Source: Harmonia axyridis
Lineage: Eukaryota > Arthropoda > Insecta > Coleoptera > Coccinellidae
Direction: 5' to 3'
Length of the DNA stretch: 64,000 nucleotides
Assembly: GCF_914767665.1 (NCBI RefSeq)
Contig: NC_059502.1
Span: 53,488,031 to 53,552,030 of the forward strand
A model generated the notes under the pieces. The model saw only the letters and a program-made list of their open reading frames with translations. It was not told where the DNA came from and made no database searches. Both the position numbers and the translations under genes were made by a program. Shown here one piece after another: positions 10,446 through 22,244 of the stretch (its first letter is position 1; every line of letters starts with the position of its first letter).

Positions 10446-11830
10446 TGTAACCTCAAAATTTTGTAATCTCAAAATTTTGTAACCTCAAACTTTCGTTAAT
10501 TCAAATCTGAGGTTTTTACATGAACTACCTACTTGGGTATCCATATATCGACAAAGGTAATGAGATAATGTTATCTTTATGAAACTGAAAGTCTTCGTAG
10601 TTTGAATCTGTGTGGTAATAAAGTTCTTCACAAATAGTATATCAATAGAAAATTATTAGGAATAGGCAACTTTCATGAATACAGATATTTCAACAATCCA
10701 AAACTACCCCTTCTATACTTCCCCAATTTCCTCGATTTCAAGTTGGCTGTCCTTTGAAATCAATCCACAGGGTTGTCGATAACTCAGCAATAATCTCACA
10801 GTCCTAAGTAGAAAACGTGGTGCTCCACCAATAAGTTATGACACAACGACGTTCTACTAACACCTTGTAGATAAGGAGTGCAAATGAAGTTTCGACATTT
10901 AAGTCAAAGGGTTTAATCTTCATCACGTAGAAGAGATATTGATCAATATTAAACACAAGCAAGAACGGGGAACTTTTCAATACATCTCCAGTTGTTCGGG
11001 GGCAGTCAATGAGACTTCTTTTCCACGGAGTGGATATTTCAGTGAATTTCAACCAAATTTCACCAAATGCAACCCAGCATAATGCAATAACTGTTTAAGA
11101 GGAAATATCAGATGGTGAGAAGCATTGCAGAAAGTATACACTACGAAACATACCTGATTAACGGAAATTCCAAAGATCATCACATGCAATTCGAGCAGTA
11201 AAATATTCAAATAAGCTTCCTTCGAGAAAAATACGGAAAATACCAGTTTCTCCAAAACGAAAAAGGGCTTGGATTGTCAATAATGCACAAAATACGATTA
11301 ACGAAATGGATGACTCTAAGTCGAAAATTCGAGAAATCGCAAATGATCACCATCAGCTCCTAACCAAAATTGTCATAATCACAGAGTCCCTGGCTCGTCA
11401 ATTTTTCTCACTCTCACACAATATCGACAATTGACACCAGTAGCGCTAATGCACACAGTACGAAATACAAACAATAACATTAACCTCAAATGATGGAAAA
11501 TTCCACAACAAATTCGAGCACGTAACAACATCTGTACAAAATAATTGAAAAAATTGTTTTTCGAAATTGTAATATCAGTATTTGAAGAATAGTGGTAATA
11601 GAATCAGGAGAATATCAAGAAGCAAACAATAATATTAACAAGAACATGAAGCGGTAAATAACGAAAAACTATGTGAAAAAAATGTTGAGGAGATCCTTCT
11701 TATAAATGCTCAAATAGTTCCGCCATCATTTTCCACACAAGCTGCTAGTCTTCTTGTGTACCAAGTGTTGCTCCATCTATTGAACGGAAGGCTTCCGTGA
11801 TCCTATCCCTGGGTGACCCTGTATGTTACA
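10446..11830 (-). mobile_element. Candidate LTR (minus orientation), about 1.4 kb
   Basis: On the minus strand the segment starts TGTAACATAC at 11830 and ends GTTACA at 10446, giving the TG...CA termini of an LTR with 6-bp inverted ends, next to a plausible primer-binding site. Its 3' edge (10445-10490) carries three copies of a 16-bp unit (ttgtaacctcaaaatt and variants). I see no second LTR and no target duplication, so this is a partial element. The right border at GTTACA is the weakest part of the call. Confidence 0.4.
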
Positions 11831-11837
11831 TTTCTAG

Positions 11838-12345
11838 GTATTATTATTATTTGAATCGGGGTCGTTGCGGCTTGGTCAACCTTGCAGGAATTGCGACCAC
11901 ATATTTTGTTCTTAACCCTACCCATTCATGCAAACCAAAGAAGGCCATCGATAATGTTGACTCACAACATCCTTAGGAGCTTAGGCTGTTACCTCGTGAG
12001 TATTCAGGACTGATTGTCACATGGGTTATTCTTAGGCCATTCAACCCCAGACATTGGGATGTGTTCAGCTGTTTCTACCTACAAAATATATTTGCACCGA
12101 CAGTGGCCTGTAAGCAGTCCCACCATTACCCAAAGCTCAGCTCATAGTAGCTTCAAGAGCTTTCTGGTATAGGATAAAGTGTTCCTCCAGATGGCTATTC
12201 TATTATTCAACTCCCATTGTTGGACTGATGCCTCATATTGGTATTTTAATAATAATAGTCTTTATTTGACAATTTTACGGGCGAAGTCTACCCAAAGCTA
12301 CTCCCTCAACCCTCGATAAAATCCAAATAAATAAAAAAGCAGAAA
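11838..12345 (-). mobile_element. Two LINE 3'-end remnants in tandem (tentative)
   Basis: Read on the minus strand, two blocks each end in a (TTA)n-type run on their left: 11838-11850 and 12243-12253. The second (12253-12340, GTCTTTATTTGACAATTTTA then GGGCGAAGTCTA) is clearly repeated at 29478 and 29695-29760. I infer LINE 3' untranslated tails from the simple-repeat ends. No coding motif supports the first block. Confidence 0.3.
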
Positions 12346-12471
12346 GGCTGATAGCCGAAAGGTGTTAACCTTAATGGTCTTTTCGCAAGTTCATCGGCTT
12401 TTTCACATACCTACTTCAAAACCACAATGCTCTCATACTACGAGTATATTATTGAACTTGGTCTATACCTT

Positions 12472-13007
12472 CCAACTTGGGACTGGACAAAATCAAATTG
12501 GGAATTAACAAATTCATATTGAGAATAACCAAATTCAAATGAGGACTAAAGACATTCAAATTGGGAATAATCAATTTCAAATTGGGACGACATTTATTGC
12601 TATTTAATTTGATTTTTTCTATGAAATTCACACAGCACACATCTTAGTATATATGTCAAAAAGAATAGCGAACGAATCTATACCAAATTCGAAAAAATGG
12701 TCTATATAAAAATGAAAGATCCAGATTATTCTTCAAAATTACATTATTGAATGTTTTTACCTATGCAAAGAGTGATTCCTTAATATGGGGCAATTTTTTC
12801 GAATCAAACTTATGATATGCAGTATCTCGCTATTTACAATTGACAGAAGGAAAAGTGAATGAAAATTTCATAAAGTTCATACAATGAATTCACATAAATT
12901 GATTTGGCCCAATTTGAATTTGATTATTCCCTATTTGAATGTTATAAGTCCTTATTTGAATTTAATTATTTCCAATTCGAATTTGTTGAATCTCAATTTG
13001 AAGTTGG
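12472..13007. mobile_element. Foldback MITE with arms of degenerate direct repeats
   Basis: The left arm (12472-12586) and right arm (12909-13007) are inverted copies. Each is built of quasi-tandem units of about 27-30 bp around the motif caaattGGGAATAATcaa. The central 320 bp is unrelated to the arms and non-coding. Subterminal direct repeats in long TIRs are typical of foldback-type elements. No target duplication was identified. Confidence 0.6.
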
Positions 13008-14611
13008 AAAAGTCTAGTTTGTTAATGACATAATCAAGTAGAAATCCCTTATTCTCCAAAAGGAATTGTAACAACGTCTTCTCTACAATTGGTCATGTTC
13101 ACATTTGTGTAGTACTAGATGTTTGCCTAGTATATTTTTTCGATAATCAATATCTGTTCTGTACTATTCACATCCATGTTTAAAATTGAGCAATCTATAA
13201 ATAATATTTATTATTTCTGTCCAAATTCCTGTGATAGATTGCTCAATATCTGTTCTGTTTAGCTATTTCAAATCCCAAATTTGATTGTTATTACAATTAT
13301 ATCGGTTCAAAAACATTATACCCATAGCAGTTCACAATATCGTCGAAAAAGGATTTCATCTTATGAATATTTGTGTCTTAGTAAAAAAAAAGCGATTGTA
13401 TCACCATACCATATTGAATTCGCAAAATGAGCTTCCATTGTTGTGAAAACTTATTTGGAAACGAGAATATGCTACACCACTGAGAGGAGAGCGAGAGAAA
13501 CTTAAACTATCAGGATCGTTACGAATGCTTGGAGACATTATTTCCTTTGCCGACGCCAGGATTCTCGCTTATCCCTAGAGAGCAAAGACACGTTAAAGAG
13601 CTGAAAATCGAGATCTTTCCCTTTTTGTTGACTTTTCTTCGCAATTCCCATGTGATGACATTAGAGTTCGTTGATCTTGCTGCAGATCAAAATCTTACAA
13701 GTTCAAATGATTTGAATTCATCGAATTGAAAGATTGAATACTGAAATAGAAGAGGCTTCGTGAGGTTTTCATAATATGAAAACCTCAGGGAATTCTCTTT
13801 TATTTCAGTTTTCAATTTCACTATAGTATAGTTATTTTGATGCCGAAGCTAATATTTCATTATGATTATTTTTATTGCCAAGGCTATTGACTCATCTTTC
13901 GATATTTGCAATCTGTTTGAGGATATGATGTATAGAAACCGGTGTGTTTGTACAATTAAAAAATAACAGGACGATAAGAAAAGAGAAACGGAATACAAAA
14001 AAGCATTTATAAAACTTTTTTCAGTGTGGAATTATATGTGAAATACAGAATTCATTATGTGAGGAATTCCACTGATAGATTCGTCATTTTGGAGCTTCAG
14101 ATGAAAGTTGAGAAAGTTATTAAAAAAAAAATTTTTCAAATGGGAGTGATCACGGAATCAAAACAATGATTCGAAATGTTAGATAAAAGATTCTGTTTTT
14201 CATCATAGTTAATAAATTGGATAAATGGTAGCCTATTCTCAACTCATAGATCAAAATAATATGATATATTGTATATTCTTTTGAGAAAGAGCAATATAAA
14301 AAATTGTTAACTTCAAACAATGAAGCATGTGCCGATATATCTCAGTATTAACAGAGGAAATGTGAACGGGGCATCATAACCAGCGTTCATTTAAATTGGT
14401 GGTCAAGACTGCTCTGGAGAAACTAGAGTTGATGATCTATCAAGTAGCGCTTAACTTATATATAGTTCCCAGATTCGAAGTATGTAAACAAATGATAGTT
14501 AATGATACAAGCTAAGCGCTACTTGCAATCACCCAAAATCAATTTTAATTTCTCTACAGCCCTCTTGACCACGAATTTAAATCAACGCACGTTATATTTC
14601 AATGTATAATA
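13008..14611. other. Unassigned sequence with a long hairpin
   Basis: There is no recognisable gene. A 96-nt hairpin lies at 13727-13822 (annotated separately). A smaller inverted pair ATTGAGCAATCTAT/ATAGATTGCTCAAT is at 13186-13246. Sequence near 14265-14335 is an inverted copy of that near 8870-8940. Confidence 0.35.
13727..13822. repeat. Long hairpin (hairpin MITE remnant)
   Basis: Two arms of about 45 nt pair almost end to end. The inner 12 bp (TGAGGTTTTCAT/ATGAAAACCTCA) is perfect around a 3-nt loop. The outer part pairs attgaatactgaaatagaaga with tcttttatttcagttttcaat with a few mismatches. The tiny loop argues against a conventional pre-miRNA. Confidence 0.5.
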
Positions 14612-15391
14612 AAGGGTGTTTTTTTTGAGCTATAAAACTTTAAATTGCAATAAAACAACGATGGATTATTCGATTGACATGAATTTTATTTATCCGCAAG
14701 ATAATCTTGTGGCATTACATTTCAAATATGATTTCTGGCATATGACCGCCACGGCTGACTCGGATGTAGTCCAATCTGGACGCCCAATTTTCGATGATTT
14801 TTTCCAACATTTGTGGCCGTATATTGGCAATAACACGGCAAATGTTGTCTTCCAAATGGTCAAGGGATTGTGGCTTATCCGCATAGATCAATGACTGTAC
14901 ATAGCCTCGCAGAAAGTAGTCTAGCGTTGTTAAATCACAAGATCTTGGAGGCCAATTCACAGGTCCAAAACGTGAAATTAGGCGGTCACCAAACGTGTGT
15001 TGGAACCACAGCTCCTGGACATCATGGTTGTTCAATTCAGGAATGAAAAAGTTAGTTATCATGGCTCTATACCGATCACCATTGACTGTAACGTTCTGGC
15101 CATCATCGTTTTTGAAGGGGTACGGATCAATGATTCCACTAGCCCATAAAGAGCACCAAACAGTCAATTTTTCTGGATGTAACGATGTTTCGACATACAC
15201 TTGAGGATTAGCTTCACTCCAAATGCGGCAGTTTTGTTTGTTGATGTAGCCATTCAACCAGAAGTGCGCTCCATCGCTAAACGAAATGAAATGGACGTAG
15301 TGCGCTATACGTATTCCGCACAGAACCATTATTTTCGAAATAAAATTGCACTATTTGCAAGCGTTGTTCAGGCGTGAAAAAAAACACCCGT
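14612..15391 (-). mobile_element. DD41D family 1, copy B (further deleted)
   Basis: A minus-strand transposase relic with termini AAGGGTGTTTTTTTT and CACCCGT next to TA. It carries the deletion common to all family-1 copies plus two private ones. The 5' TIR is joined straight to the codons for TPEQRLQIVQFYFENN, losing the start codon. About 90 bp are missing at 14998-15000 around the second catalytic Asp (HTFGDRLI follows ELWFQ directly). The C-terminus SRGGHMPEIIFEM is intact, so this copy keeps the uncorrupted 3' reading frame. Confidence 0.8.
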
Positions 15392-17218
15392 TACAAGAGC
15401 ACAGATAAAAACCTCAGCAAGAACTCTGTCTCCCTGTATAGGTGCAGTGTCTGGTTTTTGTATTTGTTTACAGAATGAGCTAATATATTTATATTGAAGG
15501 GCTTCTTCTTCATCCAAACAGAATCCTTTCATCCTATTTTCTCACCAGCAGAATTGAATCTGAAAACAAAAAAAAGAAAGAAAAAAGTAATGAATGTGAT
15601 GGTTTTCCTTATATACCACATTAAATGATGACAATTGAAATCACCACAATAAATTGAAGGATAAGAAAGAATGATATCGAAATTTCTAGGCCAAAGAGTA
15701 TTAGGGTGTTCGTACCTACATATTAAAGACAAAAATATTACAAAATTTGAAAGTTATAAAAAAATACTCCGTCAACTTCACCCTTCGGGACAAATTCAAG
15801 AACACTATCTGATGATTTTTCAACATAACAAACCAGACCATAAACAGAATTCAATTGGCAATCTATCAATATATAACCTGCTAAAATTCCTCATACGCGG
15901 AGTTGATCTTCAGTTGCCGTGCGAGTTTATGGAAGGAGGATCACCACCACGTCACTTTCTATGGCTAATGTCGACAAAAAAATCTCTCCTGTTCTTAGGA
16001 ATTGGGAGGGTTTTTTCAACCAGGACCGATTCTCCAAATGATGATTTTTCGAATCCTCAGGTCCCTTATATTGGGAAATTATCTGCCATAGATTTATACT
16101 GATTGTATTACATTAAAAAAACATTACAAAACTGCAAATTAAATAGGTTGGCACCTTCTTGACATCAGTCAATATGATATGATGAATTCATTGAAAGGGA
16201 AAAAGGAGGGCATGGAACCATCACGTCCAGAGAGAATGGCCATTGCGAGAGAAAACAAACCTCACGGAAGAAGACCCTTAAAGCTCCGCCGAAATTATGG
16301 GCAATCTATATCCCAAGAAACAAACACATAAGGAAACCGGAACAAAACAATGTACCAGCTAAAAGAAGAAGCATTTGTCGGGTTTCTTAATTAATCTTAT
16401 TTTTCTGCACTTTTACCTCAGCTTTCGCAACTTCATAAAAACACAGAAATCTGACCAAGGCATGTAAATAATTATAGTAATTCCAAGGTGACAAACGTAC
16501 CTAATGTGAGATTTTCAAAACTCAACTCTCTACTCAACCTGAGATAAAAATGAACTACACACCAAAATGGACAACCCCTATATATACCCCTATACCCCAC
16601 TTGTATCATTTTAGGTTTTATTTTTATTCGATTAGAAGACGATATAGAGGGTTGATACCGAGGTTGATACAATGCATAAAAGTTATTCAGTGCTGACAGG
16701 TATCTAAGGATGTAATTTAAATGTGTTAGAAATAAATGCATAAAGGATGTCAAACGGCGACATACAACGTATTTTGCTCTACCCACTTCTACAATCAAAG
16801 AAAAATTAAAAAGAACAAAGGAGCATATCCCCACCAGTCTACCTAAACAAATATTCGTCACTGGTCTCAGCATTATTTATACTAGTTATTGCCTTTCGAT
16901 AGAGCCATATGCAGAATAAAAATACAACCCACTTAATGTTCGAGAAATAAAAGAAATAACAATTCTGAAAAGAAAACAAGTTTTGAAGTATCAAATTGGT
17001 ACCGAGACTGAAACATGTTAATTTTTTTAATTAATTTTCAGAGTAAAAATTGTACAATTGTTGCAGTTAATTATTTGGAGATTATTTCTCTTGATTAGGT
17101 ACAAACAACTGAAGGAATCCGATGAATGATCTGATACTGATTTTATTTTCTAAGAATTTTCAGTGGCTGCAGATATATGATTGTCCTCTCTAAGATGTCG
17201 AACAAGTTTCAAATGATG
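15392..17218. other. Unassigned sequence with one 143-codon open frame
   Basis: No known family recognised. The open frame 15671-16102 (+) encodes 143 residues with no motif, signal peptide or membrane segment I can name and no evident splice context. A chance ORF or a piece of an unknown repeat is equally likely. The 16472-16873 minus frame looks like a chance ORF. Confidence 0.3.
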
Positions 17219-17280
17219 TTCTGCATCTAGTTGTTAATATGGTTTCAAGTTCTGCATCTAGTTGTTAATATGGTTTCAAG
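17219..17280 (+). repeat. Exact 31-bp tandem duplication
   Basis: The unit ttctgcatctagttgttaat plus atggtttcaag occurs twice head to tail without a mismatch. Identity implies a recent slippage or duplication event. It lies at the 3' edge of the minus-strand relic at 17230-17640. Confidence 0.9.
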
Positions 17281-17640
17281 GGGTGTGCTCTCGAATTTCA
17301 ATAACTCTTCTTCATCAACTCCTTCTTTAGCCAATATTGAAATGGCAGATGTTCTATGAGAATGGTCCTTATACGAGTAATTCCAATATTTTTCGTAGAT
17401 CTTCTCCGCTTTTGAATTGAATTTTTTCAATCAGATTAGTCAAAAAAAGTCTTTCAGTTGTTACATTTGGATTTGTCGACATTTTCCATGAATTTGTGGT
17501 ATACCTTATCAACAGGATATAATTCTGCATTTTTTATATTTTTACTCACCTTCCACCCTTCTTTTTTAATTATTTTCAAAACAACTTTGAGAACTTTCGG
17601 AAAATATTGAGTTATATTTCATCCTCCCAGTGAAGTTTTC
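17230..17640 (-). pseudogene. Decayed ORF, possibly Crypton-like tyrosine recombinase
   Basis: The minus strand yields VLKIIKKEGWKV, YPVDKVYHKFMENVDKSK and, after a frameshift, DHSHRTSAISILAKEGVDEE followed by a STPLETIL segment. The HSxRTSAxxLAxxGVDxxxL pattern resembles the box with the catalytic His and Arg in tyrosine recombinases, including eukaryotic Cryptons (GHSFRRTSATLLADSGA...). The later HxxW and Tyr boxes are not evident. Treat the family as a guess. Confidence 0.28.
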
Positions 17641-19494
17641 AAGAAGAGCATACCCTCTTTGGATGTATTTGCCACGCCAAAGGAGAATATATGGAAAAAT
17701 TTATTTTGCGACCCATGCCTCAACTTCATCGTTACAGTTGACAATTCCCAAAAACTTTCTGATCGAATAATCTTTTTTCAATCGGTAAAGTTCGCAGATT
17801 TTTACGATTTCGATATTTTCAATTCAGCGCTTGATTATCCAAAAAGCCTCCAAAAGCCCTTTTTTTATCAACTTTTCAAATTAATGTAGAAAACGAAGAA
17901 AATTTTTTTCCGAAAATACCATAGCTACGTCCTATAGAGAATTCATTCAAGATTTCAAAACATCACCTAAGTTTTCTGTGCAAACATTGATTGGTGAGAT
18001 ATTGATGGTTAAAGACAAAATAGTAATTTACGTAACAAGTCCGGAAAATAGCGTAAGCGAGTCCTGGAAGTCTGTGAGTCCAAAAAAACCATTTTCGGGC
18101 GTGTTGCGTACAATATCTTTTCGGCAACCATGTGAAATAACACTATCGCTGCTGCTTTCCATATTTTATTGTGATTGCAATAAAAAAACATGCAAATTTT
18201 TGACAACTAATTTCACATGAACTGTCAGCCGTTATCTCGGTTGCTATGGTTTCTTTGATGCTTTTCCGGCCTAGTCCGGGAAGTACGTACTTTCCGGACT
18301 AGGCCGGGAAATGCTACTTTCTCAGAGAAAAAGCGTCCGGGAAGTGAGCACTTCCCGGACGGTTGCCGAAAAAGGTCCTTTTCAATTCAAAGTTCGATAT
18401 TTCAGAGAGAAATGCTTGTATCGAAATTTTGAAAACAGGATATTAAAGCTGAATGAACAAGTTATCTCATCCATATAGTGGTTAGGTTGGAAAAAATATT
18501 TCCAAGTCTGTAGGCCAAAAATAAAAACTGAGAAAATTTCACAGAAATTTTAGATACTGTATTCATTAGAATTGAGCGGTACACGTTGCTTGAAAAATTT
18601 TTTCATCAAGAGATCTCTAAACTATAAACTTCAAGCTTCAAAACGATTTTTTTCAAATTGAGATACGACCATTGTTATCGAAAAGCCATTTGAAAAACCG
18701 CTAAAAATTTGGAATTTTATTTTGATCCTTCAATTTATTCCAATAGTATATTTGAAAAACTTTTGTTGAATAATCTGTGTAGTAGTGTTCCATAAAGATT
18801 TAACACTGGATTTATTTTAATCTTTGCCGATTTTCTCTATCTAGGAGATATTTCTGTTTGTCAGGAATTCCTACAACTGATTCCACACAGACATCTAGTT
18901 CTCATTTTATCAAGAGGCAGCAGGTTGGCAATTCCGTTCTGAATTTATTTCGAGGAAATATTTCCGAATCCATCCCCTTCTTGGTTCTTCGAATGAATGA
19001 ACGACAAATACGGTTATGATGCAATCTACAAGTGACTATTTGAGAAATATTCATTTTATCGCTGAAAAACCAACTTGCTGGTTTTGCCGGCTTGCATATT
19101 TCATCTCTGCGAACCGAGCGTCGCTATGGAAACTTTTTACCTCAACATGGAAAAAGTGGAATAGTCTTTCTAAAATATTTTCTATTCACATGAACAAAAA
19201 ATTTGTATTATTGAATGAAATTTTGTATTTGAAAGCGGGGATCGGCGATTTTGATTTGATCATTTCGTCTGTCCACACAATGAATATTTTTCATCGTTTC
19301 CAAAAATCCGTGAATGCTATCATGACCGATAAAGAAACCTAAAAATAGTCAAGATGACTTCAAATGTATGTTCCTCTGTAGAAGCAAATGAACCTATGTC
19401 CAGCACTCGAATTTCCTAAGAAATTGACATTCCGGCCGCACAGTTAGAGGGTTATAGGGTTTTCCAATCAGCTGTTTATTTTTCTAAAGAGAAA
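17641..19494. other. Unassigned sequence, with GC-rich palindromes
   Basis: Open frames at 17659-17889 and 19016-19342 (108 codons) match nothing I know. The only strong structure is the pair of palindromes at 18266-18361. The stretch may belong with the recombinase-like relic just upstream, but no terminal repeats tie them together. Confidence 0.3.
18266..18361. repeat. Two adjacent GC-rich palindromes with a common core
   Basis: 18266-18307 pairs CCGGCCTAGTCCGG with CCGGACTAGGCCGG around aagtacgtactt, with one mismatch. 18334-18361 pairs CGTCCGGGAAGTG with CACTTCCCGGACG perfectly. Both contain GTCCGGGAAGT and its complement, 27 bp apart, in otherwise AT-rich DNA. They could be nested TIR ends of small transposons or a binding-site array. 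Confidence 0.7.
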
Positions 19495-19575
19495 TATATA
19501 CATACCATTAATGATGAAAAACGAAATCAGCCAAATGTCAGCCACGGCTACGGTTGCAACTAGAGTTTGCACAAG
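19495..19575 (-). mobile_element. DD41D family 2 3'-UTR fragment
   Basis: The stretch ccattaatgatgaaaaacga followed by cacggctacggttgcaac aligns with 58560-58625 and 53675-53735, which are 3' regions of minus-oriented family-2 copies. Only about 80 bp survive. Confidence 0.5.
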
Positions 19576-20267
19576 TTTGACTTAAATGTTTGAGATTGAC
19601 TTGAGTTTGATTTGAAATTAAGTTAAACTCAAGTCAATCTTTCTGACAAATGATTCAAGTCAAATCAAACTGGACAATAATTATAAGTTTGAAAATTCGA
19701 ACTGTTTGTCTAACTAGTTTGAAAAATAATTTATTTAGTAAAATATACCTTGAATGGGTAAAATATTTATGTTAATTATAGCAAGTAGGTACAAAAAATA
19801 CCTACATTAATTCAAAACAAACAAAAAATACATTATTTTAAATTGAATTTAACTCCAACTTGTCACCTCAATATTCTTCGTGAAATGTGAAGTTCTTACT
19901 TCACTACTTCTTACAAATTAAGTGAATGCTGTGAACAATATATCTGGCACAAGAGCCCTCTGCTAATGAAAATTACAAGTATAATAAAACGAACCGCATA
20001 TTTTCAACTTTGACAAGAAAGGAGATGCCGCCAAAAATCTATTTTGACAAATTTGGATCCAACGTTTTATGTTGTTAAAATTACAAATAGATCCAGAAGG
20101 TGTTGCTTCCTGCGAAAATTCTACCTCCTGCAATTTTTTGTGGCACACAATCGAATGTCGTTAAAAAACTATTTTTACTATTGGCATTTATACCGTTGTT
20201 CTATATTTTTACATAATTTGCACTTTCCAATTTTAATTGTTTTGGAATCACCTGCAACAACATCAAA
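19576..20267. other. Unassigned; CTTGA-rich repeat at left
   Basis: 19565-19675 contains inverted runs of gacttgagtttgattt and aaactcaagtcaatc, similar in character to the subterminal repeats of the hAT MITE at 33697-34522. The rest is unrecognised. Confidence 0.3.
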
Positions 20268-20431
20268 AAAATTCTGAGCAGCTGTCTATTTTGAGGCTGT
20301 CATATTTTGAAATTGGACAAGTAAAAACTACGTCATCACTAAAAATAGAACGATACACGATTCAAAAACGCATTGGAACTGTTAAAATTCAATACGATAA
20401 TGGTGAAAATTTTGCAGCCATAATTCGCAAA

Positions 20432-22244
20432 TCGTTTTGCCGATGACATCGTCCTAATAAGTAGCAACATGCAGGAATTGAGCGAGATGTTACAACAACT
20501 TAATGATGCTCTGAAAAAGTCGGTTTGAAAATTAATATTTCGAAGACCAAATTTATCAACAACGCCACAGAACACGTAAACATTGACGGCACACAACTTG
20601 AAAATGTAGAAAAATATATATATATTTATGACACTCAATAAGAATCGGCAGAGATAAAAAGAAGAATCAGGCTAACTTGGATGGCTTTTGGAAAGATGAA
20701 ATATATCGGGTGTCCCAAGGTGAGTGGCCTATTAGATTATTATGGAAACTATTGATGGTAAAGATTTCAAATTTTGTGGATAGATATTTGGCCAGTTAAG
20801 GTACATTTGTAAAATAATTTCACATTTCCAGTGTTGCCGGATGTACCACAATTTGGCAACAACTTTGTTATTTTGAATAGGACATCCGGTATTTCTATTT
20901 TTTTTATGATACTCCATAAAATATTGAATCTATTCACTCTTACTTTTCCATCCCTATCTTTAACGGTTTTTGAGTTATTAATTATTTTTCGAAATTTTAG
21001 ATCAAATTAGCGTATTACGAAAATGACTCTAGTTCGCTCAATATTTGAGATTTAAGTCAGAAATTTTGCGAGTCGTTAGATATTGATCTGATCTGTGTGA
21101 CTCCTTTTGAATTATAGTTGTCAATAATACAGGACGGACCAAAAAAAAATCATCATTTGCCAAGTTACAAAATTGTAAAAAAGTCTATTTTTTCAAATTG
21201 GACACCTAGTATATTTTTCAATTTTTGGAATCAGTACAACACATTCTACAATTTTTCTATTCACTTACACAGACTTTTTTACTATTTTGTAACTTGGCAA
21301 ACGATGACTTTTTTTGGTCCGTCCTGTATTATTGACAACCATAATTCAAAAGCAGTGACACAGATCAGATCAATATCTAACGACTTGCAAAATTTCTGAC
21401 TTAAATCTCAAATATTGAGCGAACTAGAGTCATTTTCGTAATACGCCAATTTGATCTAAAATTTCGAAAAATAATTAATTACTCAAAAACCGTTGAAGAT
21501 AGGGATGGAAAAGTTAGAGTGAATAGATTTTATATTTTATGGAGTATCATAAAAAAATAGAAATACCGGATGTCCCATTCAAAATAACAAAGTTGTTGCC
21601 AAATTGTCGTACATCCGGCAACACTGGAAATGTGAAATTATTTTACAAATGTACCTTAACTGGCCAAATATCTATCCACAAAATTTGAAATCTTTACCAT
21701 CAATAGTTTCCATAATAATCTAATAGGCCACTCACCTTGGGACACCCGATATATTCGGGAATAACGATATCTCGATAAACCTTAAAAGGAAAGTTTTCGA
21801 TGCCTGCATATTACCGGTAGCGACATATGGCCTGCAAAATGGCAATAACTAAGAAGACCGCAAACCAGCTGAGGGTGATGCAGAGAGCGATGAAAAGAAC
21901 TATGCTCAATGTCAGTCTAAGAGACAGAAAAAGGAATGAAGAAATCCGACAAAGAACTAGAGTCGTAGATATTATAGCGCGTGTTGCAGAATTGAAGTGG
22001 CAGTGGGCAGGACACGTGGCTCGACAGGACAAATCGAGATGGGCATATAAAGTAACACACTGGCGACCAAGAACGACAAAACGCAAAGTAGGTAGACCAC
22101 AGAGAAGATGGCTTGATGATATAAAGCAGTATGCGGGAAATAGATGGTTTCAGATAGCGCAGGACAGGACAGCATGGAGGAACATGAAAGAGGCCTACAT
22201 CCAGGAGTGGATAAGGGAAGGCTGAAGAAGAGAGAGAGAGAGAG
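20432..22244 (+). mobile_element. 5'-truncated RTE-type LINE with 8-bp target duplication
   Basis: The insert starts at FADDIVLISSNMQELSEMLQ (reverse transcriptase catalytic box) and ends with the RTE-type C-terminus: WAGHVARQDKSRW, VGRPQRRWLDDIK, DRTAWRNMKEAYIQEWI (open 21827-22225), then an (AG)n tail. TTCGCAAA flanks it on both sides (20424-20431 and 22245-22252), inside the host transposase codons. A 1-kb palindrome at 20707-21748 interrupts it. Its reading frame is otherwise well preserved in the C-terminal part. Confidence 0.88.
20707..21748. mobile_element. Foldback element LIR-A, near-perfect 1-kb palindrome
   Basis: The arms 20707-21184 and 21273-21748 are inverted copies with few differences, around an 88-bp loop. 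Termini are CGGGTGTCCCAAGGTGAGTG and its complement, flanked by ATATAT on both sides (20701-20706, 21749-21754). Removing it with one ATATAT rejoins the LINE codons (atgaaatatattcggg). No ORF in the arms resembles a transposase, so it moves in trans or arose by replication. A TA-rich target fits Tc1/mariner-type mobilisation. Confidence 0.9.

Noticed and set aside
12449..12640. Protein with repeated LNxxIPNL motifs
   Set aside because: The repetition comes from the tandem units of a non-coding foldback arm.
20230..20300. 5' TIR of the family-2 element at 20268-24193
   Set aside because: Expected AAAGGG/TTTTCCA string is absent; similarity to other copies starts only at about 20272.
22228..22244. 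(AG)n microsatellite as an independent feature
   Set aside because: It is the 3' tail of the RTE LINE, since the target duplication starts directly after it.
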